DNA from: Fagopyrum homotropicum
Taxonomy: Eukaryota > Streptophyta > Magnoliopsida > Caryophyllales > Polygonaceae
DNA length: 64,000 nt
Direction of reading: 5' to 3'
Assembly: GCA_033239125.1 (NCBI GenBank)
Contig: BSWB01000003.1
Coordinates: 107,466,320 to 107,530,319 of the forward strand
The notes beneath the pieces were generated by a model, which did not search any database, had not been told where the DNA came from, and was given only the letters and a program-made list of their open reading frames with translations. The position numbers and the translations under genes were made by a program. Below are positions 20,875-32,845 of this stretch, one piece after another; position 1 is the first letter of the stretch; every line of letters starts with the position of its first letter.

Positions 20875-23800
20875 TGTAATATCCGGAATTTTTATTCCGT
20901 TTATTTCTGTAACAAACCCGATCTCGATCAGTTGACCCATATCCGTCTACTTAGTTAGACACATTATTATAAAATTTATCATTTTATGTAGCTTCCCTTC
21001 ACATAAAATGATAGGATCTTTATAAAATTTTATCATTTTATGTAGCTTACCTTCACATAAAATGATAGGATTATTATAACCAATCCTAAACTATAACATG
21101 ATCCGTATCCGTCTATTCCGTAGCCTACCAGTTCCGATCCCTTGACTTCACATAAAATAATAAGTTTAGCCCCAAACCCTAATTTAGAATATGACTCGTC
21201 GTTGACAAGTCTGTGACGAAGCTGTGACAAGGTCTGAACAAGTCTGTGACGAAGCTGTGACAAGGCCAGACAAGTCTGTGATGAGTCTGCGACAAGGCCA
21301 GACAAGTCTGTGACGAGTCTGTGACAAGCCCAGAAGCCGCCATCAGCTTGCCCAGCGCCCAGTGTCCGCCTCAGCCCAGCAGCGCCATCTTGCCCAGCCA
21401 GAAGCCCGCTAGCAGCTTGCGCCAGCCCAGTCCAGCACAACTTCAGTCAGCGCCCAGCCCAGCAGCAGCTTGCCAGGGAGCCCAGCGCCAGTCTTAGCCC
21501 AGCAGCCGCCTGCCAATGTACCCAGCTCCAGCCCAACGTCTGCTTCAGCCCAGAATGTGCAGCCTACCCGCAGCCCAGCAGCTAGAAGAGCAGATCAGCA
21601 ACGCCTTGTTTTCCTTCTTAATGTACGTAACTGCTGCTATTATTGGGAAGGAAATCACAATCTGCCTAGCCTAAAATCACGCTAAACGGATCTTCCTTCT
21701 CTCCTTAATTCTGTCCAGATTCACGCAGCTTAGATATCATTCTTCCTGCTATCCACGCCTTCACACACTCCCATCGATCCATACAGTTTCAGCCGCAACG
21801 TTCGTTCCATCGAAAGTCTACAGCGGAGAGGAAACTGCTACATCTACAGTCATCACCGTCGCTCACCAGTTCCATCATCGTCAAGCGCCTAGGATTCTGA
21901 GTGATCCGAGTCTCTTTGTCCCTCCGGTAAGACCCAGCCTCGACTCCTTCTCTCCTATCTGTCTTGATTAGTCGCTCACGCGTTTCTTCTCTGTGCCAGA
22001 CGGATCCTTAACTTCGACTCAACCGGATGCCACAGCAAGGTCCAGGAGAGTCGTTCCGCAACTGCAGCCGGGAACTTTAAACCTCGATCTCCGGAGCTGG
22101 TGGTGCCGAACGACGCAGCAACGACGCGTCTCCTCCCTGCTGAAGTCCGATAGGTGAAGTTCTTCTGAGGATAAACTTATTCAGTAGTTGTTTCTAAGCT
22201 TATGTGTATAAGGGTTGATTGCATCTTAAGAGAACCTAGGACATTGGATTAGTCGGTGTATAAGTTGTAAGCTGTAGGTTTCGAACTAGAGATCCTAGAG
22301 TAGAACGAGATAGAACCTTGCTTAAACAGCAAGTGCAGCAGCCTTAGAAAGTCTTCTGTATAGAGGTAACGGGAAGGCTAATGTATGATCTTGTGTATGT
22401 GTACCGATTCTTTAAGGCTGGATTGATGTGTTGTTGTAGTTCGGCCTTGAACATGGGTTAAGTTGGTAATGGGTAGCTGCTGAGTTGTATAAACATAATA
22501 GTAGAAACAAAGGACTGCTGTAAATATAACTCTTTTTCCTTCAGTTTTTAAGTTAGAAACTTCCCATTTTGTCGACCAATGTTTGAGAGTTTGAATGAAG
22601 ATCCACCGTTGAAATTTTAATAGATGATAGATGGATATATGTAGTTTAGCATATTAAAATTTGAGAAGAAATGAACGGTCGGATTAGAAGTTATAAGCTT
22701 CCAAAGTAGGGTAGTTAAGCAGTTTTTGTAAACATTGGAATTTTGGCTAAGTATAGAAATTGTAAGTGGAGTAGCCAACTTTGAGAATTTTTATAAAAAT
22801 GATGGATGAACAGTTTTGAGAAATTCTTGCTCCTAAGGTTAGATGGAACATCATAGATAATCTAGGGAATTATTTCGGAACTTTTATAAGCCTTTACGAA
22901 TTTTATATTTGAAACCGAAGTTAGACCTTTACGACCTTTTGGAAAAATAGGGAAATAAGAAAAGTGACAGTTTGTAACCAAACTAAACTTTAGGAGTTGG
23001 AATATGACTTTAGAGTCTCAAATAGGAGTTTAGACATGATTTTCGGAAAATTTGGAAGTCTCGGGACTAAGGGTAAAATGGTCATTTTACCATAAATTAG
23101 TACTGTAAGTAGTTATGTCATATTACGATCTTCTAACTTAGAAGTCTTAGAGTTCTAATTACGTTGGAGTGTGCTAATGCACTTATCTCCTTTGGCAGGC
23201 AACTGAGTTGCTACAGGTTCCAGTGCGAGTTTGGTTTACAGAGAGTCGAGCTTTATCACAGGTAAGTCCTTTGGGCTTACTTAGCTGACTTCTAAATATG
23301 AGCATGAATGATGATAGTGGTGTGTGACTGGGATGTTTAGAGTTATAGGTTGTGATAGATATTTACCGACCTATACTTGGCCTAAGAGTAACGGGCGGTG
23401 GCATTCTGCTCAGTTAGCTTGCGGGCGCTGGGGGTTTCTTTAGGGACTAGTCCATACTCGGTTTGTAGTGATGCTACCGGCGGAGGTCAGCTAGACCTAC
23501 ACCCAGTTGGATAAGGAACGGAGGCGAGAACTGTTAATAGCTCTCGTGCCACAACTGTAAAATTGAATAAGATGAATCACCTAAATAATAAATAATAGAC
23601 GGTTGAGTGCCACCATGATGTTTGTTTATAATTTTTCTGCGTGTCTTTGTGCTGTTGTTATTCTACTTATATTTGGATAGTTAGCTAACAATTGTTATGT
23701 TGTGTAGACTTACCATAGGTTAGAGCAGATGCCGAGTGATCCGGATGGTAGTGGTCAGCCGGGGTGTCGTACTTTTAGGACGTGTTGCAGTTTCTTTATT

Positions 23801-24046
23801 TGTGGGATTTCCAGTTGGACCTTGGTTCTTTTCTTTCTTTCTTTCTGTACTTTGTTATCTTATGTTTTCCGGCTGTCAGTTGTTCTGGTCATATTCATAC
23901 ATTGTTAAGATTTATTTTATGATTTCTGGTTTTCCTTATCTGTGCCTTGTTGCAAGATCTTGTTAAGTTGTTGTCAAACTAAGGTCGGGACCCACTTTGC
24001 GGTCCTAACCAGTAACTCCCCGAGTTGCAAAATTTGGGGTGTTACA
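20875..24046 (+). repeat. LTR-C (3172 bp), recombinant of D-type 5' and B-type 3' halves
   Basis: In the 5' half it has D-type bases (CATCTACAGT near 21841; GCCAGACGGATCC near 21996; GGACTGCTGT near 22511). In the 3' half it has B-type bases (AAGCCTTTACG near 22888; TTAGAGTTCTAA near 23147; TTATCACAGG near 23252; CATATTCAT near 23890; GAGTTGCAAAAT near 24022). The switch lies between about 22520 and 22888. Confidence 0.92.
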
Positions 24047-24049
24047 ACA

Positions 24050-24062
24050 TGGTATCAGAGCC
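24050..24062 (+). other. Primer-binding site of unit 3
   Basis: TGGTATCAGAGCC is again placed three bases after the LTR terminus and is complementary to the initiator Met-tRNA. Confidence 0.87.
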
Positions 24063-24312
24063 AGGTTGGCAACAATGGCACTTGAAATCTTCTAAAAAGA
24101 TCATATAAGTAAATAAACAGAACCTGAAAAGGGTCTGAGTTTTCCAAAGAAGATTTTGGTTTTAAAATGCATACATAGTCGGGTTGGGATAGAAAGTACG
24201 GACGACCACCACTACCTTTGCGGATCTCGGTATTCTTAGTATTATTATTAAAGACTTTTACTGTTATGATAGATTAGTTAGATTATAACTGTAGTTGTTA
24301 CCGTTCGTGCAG

Positions 24313-25653
24313 ATGGCACGTACTAGGGCTACACCAGTGACTGGCCGAGGTAGGGGTCGTCCTCCCCTTCCCCCAGTCAGACAGGATCGAGCTGATAGCA
24401 TCCCTGCTGTTAGAGGGCGTGGTCGTGGGGGTAGACCTCCACTAGGGAGAGGTCGAGGACGAGTTCCTCGAGAGGATCCACCTGCAGCAAGCATACCAGA
24501 GGCTGCTGTGGAAGAGGTAGCTGAGAGTGTAGGCCCCGAGGTCAGGCATGAGACCGCCGCTAGGTCTGGAGCGCAGGGAGCACGTTCGACTGAGTCAGGA
24601 CGTGTTTCTATTGGAGCATCGGAGTATAGGGAGTACAGAGCATACGTCGAGCGTATAGAGGAGGCTTCCAGAGTTGAGAGGCTTACCCAAGTACCACCGG
24701 TGGTACCGGCTAGGTCAGCTCAGGTGACACAGGGAGTGTCTCAGGTGCCGGCTGTACCTGAGAGGAGAGATAATTCTGATAGAGCGCCTGCTGGATCTAG
24801 AGCACCGAGACCGGATGAGTGGTTGAAGGCTTTCAACTCTCAGAAGGTTCCCTCATTCAGTGGAGAAATAGGGCTAGAGGTGGAGCACTGGATAGGGAAG
24901 ATAGAGACTGCTTTAGAGGCAATACGTTGCCCCGAGGATCGACAGGTGGATTTGGTGCAGACCTGTTTCACAGATGATGCTCATTCATGGTGGCGTACCA
25001 TTCGTAGCCGAGTCACTAGCTGGGAGCAGATGAGGAACATTGTTAGGGACAGGTACTGTCCTGTTTCGCTGAGGAGGGAGAGATTCCAGGATTTCATTGA
25101 GGCGGGATTTGAGGATATCCCGATTGCTGCAGCCATAAAGAAGTTTCAGAAAGAGTTGACCTTACTTGGACCAGCTGCACCTCCAGAAGAGCAGCATGTT
25201 TACCTTTTCTCCAGGAGATTGAGAGAGAGTACCCGATCATATCTGGCTGGATTCCGTTGTGAGACTTTGTCTGATTATCAAGATAGGGCCTTTGCTTATG
25301 AGAGAGATAGGCCAGCTTCGAAGAAAGCAGTTCAGTCTAGTGGGCCGGATAAGCGGCAGAGGACAGGACATGCTGGTAGCAGTGCAGCAGTAGCAGGTTA
25401 TGGTCGAGGACAGACTCAGGGGAGGTCCAGCTACCACTCTACAGTTCAGACTCCCAGTAGAGATCGACAGTGCTTTAACTTCGGTAGCCGCGATCACATT
25501 AAGACAGATTGCCAAAGACCACCTACCACTTGCTTCACTTGTGGGAAGCCGGGACACAAAGCTACCTTCTGCCGTCAGGGTAGGGCCCCTTCCCAGCAGG
25601 GATCTTCTCCTGCAGGTGCTAAGAAGAGTGTACAGAGACCTCCTCATTACTGA
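24313..25653 (+). CDS. Gag polyprotein, unit 3
   Basis: 446 residues from the ATG at 24313. The translation is indistinguishable by eye from the Gag of unit 2, including the damaged first knuckle (CFNFGSRDH) and the TGA end at 25651-25653. Such identity, together with identical lesions downstream, marks this as a segmental duplicate of unit 2 rather than an independent insertion. Confidence 0.83.
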   Translation: MARTRATPVTGRGRGRPPLPPVRQDRADSIPAVRGRGRGGRPPLGRGRGRVPREDPPAASIPEAAVEEVAESVGPEVRHETAARSGAQGARSTESGRVSIGASEYREYRAYVERIEEASRVERLTQVPPVVPARSAQVTQGVSQVPAVPERRDNSDRAPAGSRAPRPDEWLKAFNSQKVPSFSGEIGLEVEHWIGKIETALEAIRCPEDRQVDLVQTCFTDDAHSWWRTIRSRVTSWEQMRNIVRDRYCPVSLRRERFQDFIEAGFEDIPIAAAIKKFQKELTLLGPAAPPEEQHVYLFSRRLRESTRSYLAGFRCETLSDYQDRAFAYERDRPASKKAVQSSGPDKRQRTGHAGSSAAVAGYGRGQTQGRSSYHSTVQTPSRDRQCFNFGSRDHIKTDCQRPPTTCFTCGKPGHKATFCRQGRAPSQQGSSPAGAKKSVQRPPHY

Positions 25654-26052
25654 GCACCGAGTCAGCAGCAGCAACAGTACCGGGCTCCAGGACATCCTGC
25701 TTCATACAGTATGGCACTGAGATCAGGTCGTGGCAGGGGACGTGGTAGTACCACTGACACCAGAGGAGGACCATCGAGAGTGTTCGAGCTGAGGAGCACT
25801 GAGAAACCTGCAGCACCTGCGGCCACAGGTACTATTTGGATCCATGACTTACCTGTGCGAGTTTTATTTGATACGGGTGCTACGCACTCCTTTATATCAG
25901 ATGCATGCGTAGATAGGTTGTCCTTAGCTACGGTAGAGGGTGTACCTTTTGTGGTTGGGTTACCAGATGGGGGTAAGGTTAGAGGATCCCGATAGATTTA
26001 CGACTGCCCTATTCATCTGGGAGGCCGGATTTGGTTAGTAAATTTTCTAGTC
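25654..26052 (+). pseudogene. Protease segment, unit 3, with the same TAG as unit 2
   Basis: The catalytic LFDTGATHSFIS is present. The frame is stopped by TAG at 25993-25995, at the same codon as in unit 2. The domain end is read in the next open stretch from 26053. Confidence 0.82.
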
Positions 26053-28635
26053 ATGCCCTTAGCACATGAGGACGTGATATTGGGGATAGATTGGATGACT
26101 AGACATGGAGCAGTCTTAGATATTGGTAGGAGGACTGTGACTGTCGCCACTGAGGAGGGTCACAGAGTGATATTCCGAGGTTGGGACCTCGGAAAGTCCG
26201 GCACAGTTATCAGCGCAGTGAGAGCAGCCAGATTGATAGCACAGGGTTGCGAGGCCTTCTGGTGTTATGCCATGAAGGAGCGCAAGAGCCTGACAGTAGA
26301 GGAGATACCAGTTGCATGCGAGTTTGCAGAGGTATTCAGTGACGACTTACCAGGGCTACCTCCACAGAGGAGTGTTGATTTTAGCATTGAGTTAGAGCCG
26401 GGCACGAGACCGATCTCGAAAGCCCCGTACCGCATGGCCCCGATAGAGCTGCTTGAGCTGAAGAAGCAGTTAGAGGAGTTAGCAGAGAAGGGCTTCATAC
26501 GCCCTAGTGTTTCTCCCTGGGGCGCGCCAGTATTATTTGTGAGGAAGAAGGATGGATCGATGAGGCTGTGTATTGACTACCGGGAGTTGAACAAGGTCAC
26601 CATCAAGAATAAGTATCCACTACCTCGCATAGATGATCTGCTGGACCAGCTGCATGGAGTGTCAGTGTTCTCGAGGATAGATTTGAGATCGGGTTATCAC
26701 CAGCTGAGAGTAAGAGACCAGGACATACCTAAGACGGCATTCCGGACTAGGTATGGCCACTATGAGTTTGTAGTGATGCCATTCGGGCTCACTAATGCGC
26801 CAGCAGTTTTTGTGGAGTTGATGAATGGGATTTTCATCGACTTCTTAGACCAGTTTGTAGTGGTCTTCATTGACGACATTCTAGTTTACTCTAGAAGTCG
26901 AGAGGAGCATGCCGGACACTTGAGGACGGTATTACAGATTCTACAAGATAGTCAGCTATATGCTAAGCTATCCAAGTGCGAGTTCTGGATGTCAGAGGTG
27001 GCTTTCCTAGGCCAATTAGTGACTGCTGAGGGGATTAAGGTCGACCCGGCGAAGATTGAGTCAGTGTCTTCTTGGCAACCTCCGAAGAATGTTAAGGAGG
27101 TTCGCAGCTTTCTTGGATTGGCAGGTTATTACCGCCGGTTTGTGGAAGGGTTTTCCCTGATCGCCCGACCACTTACTTGTCTCCGGAGGAAGACTACTCG
27201 GTTCGTCTGGTCTGCGCCGTGTCAGCAGAGTTTTGAGGAGCTGAAGAGGAGATTGACGTCTGCTCCGATCTTAGACAAGCCTGAGGGTACAGAGGACTTT
27301 GTAGTGTACAATGACGCATCCAAGCTGGGCTTGGGGTGTGTCTTGATGCAGAGGGGTAAGGTCATAGCGTATGCGTCTCGACAGCTGAAGGCGTATGAGG
27401 AGAACTACCCCACCCATGACCTGGAGTTAGCTGCGGTAGTACATGCTCTTAAGATCTGGCGTCATTATCTCTATGGAGCGACCTGTCAGATCTTCACAGA
27501 CCATAAGAGTCTGAAGTACATATTCACTCAGCGGGAGTTGAATAACCGCCAGAGGCGGTGGTTAGAGTTGATCAAGGATTTCGACCTTGAGATTCTCTAC
27601 TACCCCGGGAAGGTGAAGGTAGTTGCTGACGCTTTGAATCGGAAGACGCCTCGGGAGAAGGCGATAGCTCGGTTGACAGTACAGCCACAGTTACAGAGAG
27701 ACTTAGCTTGGTTGGAGGTAGAGATCCAATTCCCCGATACAGCTCATCAGTTAGCCACCTTAGAGTTACTTCCTGACCTGTTGGGTGAGATCCGACAGAA
27801 GCAGGAGACCTGCCCGACTTTGACCCGGATCCGAGATCGGATGTCACGAGATGAGGCACCTCAGTTCACTATTGGTGCCGATGGAGTGATGAGACGGCAG
27901 GATCGTATCTGTATGCCATCAGACAGTGAGTTGAGACAGAAGATACTAGGTGAGGCTCATGCTACCCCTTACTCCGTACATCCAGGAGCGAGTAAGATGT
28001 ATAAGGACGTGAGACGTTCCTTATGGTGGGGTGGTTTGAAGCCTGATGTGGCCCGATATGTAGCCCAGTGTGCGACTTGTCAGCAGGTCAAGATTGAGCA
28101 TCGTAGGTCCGGAGGAGAGCTCCACCCACTTCCAGTACCACATTGGAAGTGGGAGGATATATCTATGGATTTCGTCACAGGGTTGAGGCTCAATAGAGGT
28201 TTTGATGCCATTTGGGTAGTGGTAGACTGTCTGACGAAGACCGCACGTTTCATTCCGATTAAGGAAACGTGGCCGGTAAGTCGTCTAGCTGAGGAGTTCA
28301 CTAGACACATTGTGAGACTCCATGGAGTACCGAGGACCATCGTCTCCGACAGGGATGGACGTTTTACCTCGAGATTTTGGCAGCAGGTACATACTGCTCT
28401 GGGGACGAGTCTCCACTTTACCACTGCCTATCACCCACAGACAGACGGTCAGTCTGAGAGGACCATTCAGACCTTAGAGGACATGTTGCGGGCATGTGTA
28501 CTAGATTGGGGACAGGTATGGCCAGATCATCTTCCACTAGTAGAGTTTTCATATAATAACAGCTGGCACACGTCTATTGGGATGGCACCTTATGAGGCTT
28601 TGTACGGGCGGAGATGTCGTACACCGTTGTGCTAG
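26053..28635 (+). pseudogene. Pol: protease end, RT, RNase H, integrase, unit 3
   Basis: 860 codons with the same domain order as unit 2 (VVFIDDILVYS, YNDASKLGLGCVLMQ, CATCQQ, IVSDRDGRFTSRFW and DGQSERTIQTLE). It ends earlier than unit 2 at a private TAG (28633-28635), where unit 2 has TGG (a G-to-A change). Other differences from unit 2 that I saw cluster in the RNase H-integrase part, such as YYPGKVK for YHPGKAK and SLWWGG for SFWWGG. Confidence 0.84.
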
Positions 28636-28932
28636 GATGAGCCTAGCAAGGTTGATGGGGTAGTACCAGACCAGATACAGGATGACATCGCCCGGATTGC
28701 CTTAGTCCGGGAGAGGATGTTAGCAGCTCAGTGTCGTCAGAAGTCCTACGCCGACAAAAGGCGTCGACCTTTGGAGTTTAGAGTAGGTGCACAAGTGTGG
28801 TTGAGAGTGTCACCTACGAAAGGAGTTAGACGTTTCGGCATTAAGGGGAAGTTGAGTCCCCGATATATCGGTCCATTTTGAGATCTTAGAGAGAGTCGGA
28901 GAGGTTGCCTACCGACTAGCACTGCCACCGAG
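28636..28932 (+). pseudogene. Integrase C-terminal segment, unit 3
   Basis: This continues the integrase frame after the private TAG. It contains the basic GPFY-type region (SPTKGVRRFGIKGKLSPRY) and the same one-base insertion and TGA (28879-28881) as unit 2. Confidence 0.7.
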
Positions 28933-29232
28933 TTGGAAGGAGTCCACCCAGTCTTTCATGTATCTCAGCTGAGAGAGTACATACCGGATCCTAGACACGT
29001 CATCAGTCATGAGGATCTGATAGTCGAGCCAGACCACACTTTTGTGGAGTATCCAGTAGCCGTCCTAGAGCGTAGTATTAGGCGCCTGCGTTCTAAGGAG
29101 ATACCGATGTTGAGGATCCAGTGGTCTAGACGAGGGGCTGATGAGGGTACCTGGGAGACAGAGGAGAGTATTAGACGTAACTACCCTGAGTTCTTTGCGG
29201 AGTTAGCCGCTACCTCAATACCGACGGGTTAG
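28933..29232 (+). pseudogene. Integrase tail and chromodomain, unit 3
   Basis: Identical in reading to the unit 2 tail: GVHPVFHVSQLREYI, then a chromodomain-like block ending GTWETEESIRRNYPEFF, with the final stop at 29230-29232. Confidence 0.75.
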
Positions 29233-29370
29233 TACTGAGACGATACTTTATATGATTCCTGTGATTACATGTTTAAATGATTGTTTATGTTTATGTGCTT
29301 AATGGCGTGAGTAGTTTGCATGCTAGAATATAACTCTTGAGGGGAAATGTTTGGGTAGATACCTTATTCT

Positions 29371-29407
29371 AAGTTTCGGGACGAAACTTATTTTAAGGGG
29401 GTACTGA
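29371..29407 (+). other. Palindrome and polypurine tract before LTR-D
   Basis: AAGTTTCGGGACGAAACTT (29371-29389) is followed by the purine run ending AAGGGGG and the LTR-D start at 29408. Confidence 0.8.
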
Positions 29408-32400
29408 TGTAATATCCGGAATTTTTATTCCGTTTATTTCTGTAACAAACCCGATCTCGATCAGTTGACCCATATCCGTCTACTTAGTTAGACACATTAT
29501 TATAAAATTTATCATTTTATGTAGCTTCCCTTCACATAAAATGATAGGATCTTTATAAAATTTTATCATTTTATGTAGCTTACCTTCACATAAAATGATA
29601 GGATTATTATAACCAATCCTAAACTATAACATGATCCGTATCCGTCTATTCCGTAGCCTACCAGTTCCGATCCCTTGACTTCACATAAAATAATAAGTTT
29701 AGCCCCAAACCCTAATTTAGAATATGACTCGTCGTTGACAAGTCTGTGACGAAGCTGTGACAAGGCCTGGACAAGTCTGTGACGAAGCTGTGACAAGGCC
29801 AGACAAGTCTGTGACGAGTCTGCGACAAGGCCAGACAAGTCTGTGACGAGTCTGTGACAAGCCCAGAAGCCGCCATCAGCTTGCCCAGCGCCCAGTGTCC
29901 GCCTCAGCCCAGCAGCGCCATCTTGCCCAGCCAGAAGCCCGCCAGCAGCTTGCGCCAGCCCAATCCAGCACAACTTCAGTCAGCGCCCAACCCAGCAGCA
30001 GCATGCCTGGGAGCCCAGCGCCAGTCTTAGCCCAGCAGCCGCCTGCCAATGTACCCAGCTCCAGCCCAGCGTCTGCTTCAGCCCAGAATGCGCAGCCTAC
30101 CCGCAGCCCAGCAGCTAGAAGAGCAGATCAGCAACGCCTTGTTTTCCTTCTTAATGTACGTAACTGCTGCTATTATTGGGAAGGAAATCACAATCTGCTC
30201 AGCCTAAAATCACGCTAAACGGATCTTCCTTCTCTCCTTAATTTTGTCCAGATTCACGCAGCTTAGATATCATTCTTCCTGCTATCCACGCCTTCACACA
30301 CTCCCATCGATCCATACAGTTTCAGCCGCAACGTTCGTTCCATCGAAAGTCTACAGCGGAGAGGAAACTGCTACATCTACAGTCATCACCGTCGCTCACC
30401 AGTTCCATCATCGTCAAGCGCCTAGGATTCTGAGTGATCCGAGTCTCTTTGTCCCTCCGGTAAGACCCAGCCTCGACTCCTTCTCTCCTATCTGTCTTGA
30501 TTAGTCGCTCACGCGTTTCTTCTCTGTGCCAGACGGATCCTTAACTTCGACTCAACCGGATGCCACAGCAAGGTCCAGGAGAGTCGTTCCGCAACTGCAG
30601 CCGGGAACTTTAAACCTCGATCTCCGGAGCTGGTGGTGCCGAACGACGCAGCAACGACGCGTCTCCTCCCTGCTGAAGTCCGATAGGTGAAGTTCTTCTG
30701 AGGATAAACTTATTCAGTAGTTGTTTCTAAGCTTATGTGTATAAGGGTTGATTGCATCTTAAGAGAACCTAGGACATTGGATTAGTCGGTGTATAAGTTG
30801 TAAGCTGTAGGTTTCGAACTAGAGATCCTAGAGTAGAACGAGATAGAACCTTGCTTAAACAGCAAGTGCAGCAGCCTTAGAAAGTCTTCTGTATAGAGGT
30901 AACGGGAAGGCTAATGTATGATCTTGTGTATGTGTACCGATTCTTTAAGGCTGGATTGATGTGTTGTTGTAGTTCGGCCTTGAACATGGGTTAAGTTGGT
31001 AATAGGTAGCTGCTGAGTTGTATAAACATAATAGTAGAAACAAAGGACTGCTGTAAATATAACTCTTTTTCCTTCAGTTTTTAAGTTAGAAACTTCCCAT
31101 TTTGTCGACCAATGTTTGAGAGTTTGAATGAAGATCCACCGTTGAAATTTTAATAGATGATAGATGGATATATGTAGTTTAGCATATTAAAATTTGAGAA
31201 GAAATGAACGGTCGGATTAGAAGTTATAAGCTTCCAAAGTAGGGTAGTTAAGCAGTTTTTGTAAACATTGGAATTTTGGCTAAGTATAGAAATTGTAAGT
31301 GGAGTAGCCAACTTTGAGAATTTTTATAAAAATGATGGATGAACAGTTTTGAGAAATTCTTGCTCCTAAGGTTAGATGGAACATCATAGATAATCTAGGG
31401 AATTATTTCGGAACTTTTATAAGCTTTTACGAATTTTATATTTGAAACCGAAGTTAGACCTTTACGACCTTTTGGAAAAATAGGGAAATAAGAAAAGTGA
31501 CAGTTTGTAACCAAACTAAACTTTAGGAGTTGGAATATGACTTTAGAGTCTCAAATAGTAGTTTAGACATGATTTTCGGAAAATTTGGAAGTCTCGGGAC
31601 TAAGGGTAAAATGGTCATTTTACCATAAATTAGTACTGTAAGTAGTTATGTCATATTACGATCTTCTAACTTAGAAGTCTTAGACTTCTAATTACGTTGG
31701 AGTGTGCTAATGCACTTATCTCCTTTGGCAGGCAACTGAGTTGCTACAGGTTACAGTGCGAGTTTGGTTTACAGAGAGTCGAGCTTTATAACAGGTAAGT
31801 CCTTTGGGCTTACTTAGCTGACTTCTAAATATGAGCATGAATGATGATAGTGGTGTGTGATTGGGATGTTTAGAGTTATAGGTTGTGATAGATATTTACC
31901 GACCTATACTTGGCCTAAGAGTAACGGGCGGTGGCATTCTGCTCAGTTAGCTTGCGGGCGCTGGGGGTTTCTTTAGGGACTAGTCCATACTCGGTTTGTA
32001 GTGATGCTACCGGCGGAGGTCAGCTAGACCTACACCCAGTTGGATAAGGAACGGAGGCGAGAACTGTTAATAGCTCTCGTGCCACAACTGTAAAATTGAA
32101 TAAGATGAATCACCTAAATAATAAATAATAAACGGTTGAGTGCCAGCATGATGTTTGTTTATAATTTTTCTGCGTGTCTTTGTGCTGTTGTTATTCTACT
32201 TATATTTGGATAGTTAGCTAACAGTTATTATGTTGTGTAGACTTACCATAGGTTAGAGCAGATGCCGAGTGATCCGGATGGTAGTGGTCAGCCGGGGTGT
32301 CGTACTTTTAGGACGTGTTGCAGTTTCTTTATTTGTGGGATTTCCAGTTGGACCTTGGTTCTTTTCTTTCTTTCTTTCTGTACTTTGTTATCTTATGTTT

Positions 32401-32579
32401 TCCGGCTGTCAGTTGTTCTGGTCACATTCATACATTGTTAAGATTTATTTTATGATTTCTGGTTTTCCTTATCTGTGTCTTGTTGCAAGATCTTGTTAAG
32501 TTGTTGTCAAACTAAGGTCGGGACCCACTGTGCGGTTCTAACCAGTAACTCCCCGAGTTGTAAAATTTGGGGTGTTACA
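29408..32579 (+). repeat. LTR-D (3172 bp)
   Basis: It starts TGTAATATCC and ends GGGGTGTTACA. The 5' half carries the same markers as LTR-C. The 3' half carries the same as LTR-A (AAGCTTTTACG near 31421; TTAGACTTCTAA near 31680; TTATAACAGG near 31785; CACATTCAT near 32422). It is therefore one of the two parents of LTR-C. It keeps the paired hairpins and the 32-bp repeat. Confidence 0.92.
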
Positions 32580-32582
32580 ACA

Positions 32583-32595
32583 TGGTATCAGAGCC
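32583..32595 (+). other. Primer-binding site of unit 4
   Basis: TGGTATCAGAGCC follows LTR-D by three bases and is complementary to initiator Met-tRNA. Confidence 0.87.
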
Positions 32596-32845
32596 AGGTT
32601 GGCAACAATGGCACTTGAAATCTTCTAAAAAGATCATATAAGTAAATAAACAGAACCTGAAAAGGGTCTGAGTTTTCCAAAGAAGATTTTGGTTTTAAAA
32701 TGCATACATAGTCGGGTTGGGATAGAAAGTACGGACGACCACCACTACCTCTGCGGATCTCGGTATTCTTAGTATTATTATTAAAGACTTTCACTGTTAT
32801 GATAGATTAGTTAGATTATAACTGTAATTGTTACCGTTCGTGCAG

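Noticed and set aside
29895..30218. 107-codon P/Q/S/A-rich frame in LTR-D (also LTR-A) as a possible extra retroelement protein
   Set aside because: Broken in LTR-B and LTR-C, of low complexity, and without a recognisable domain.
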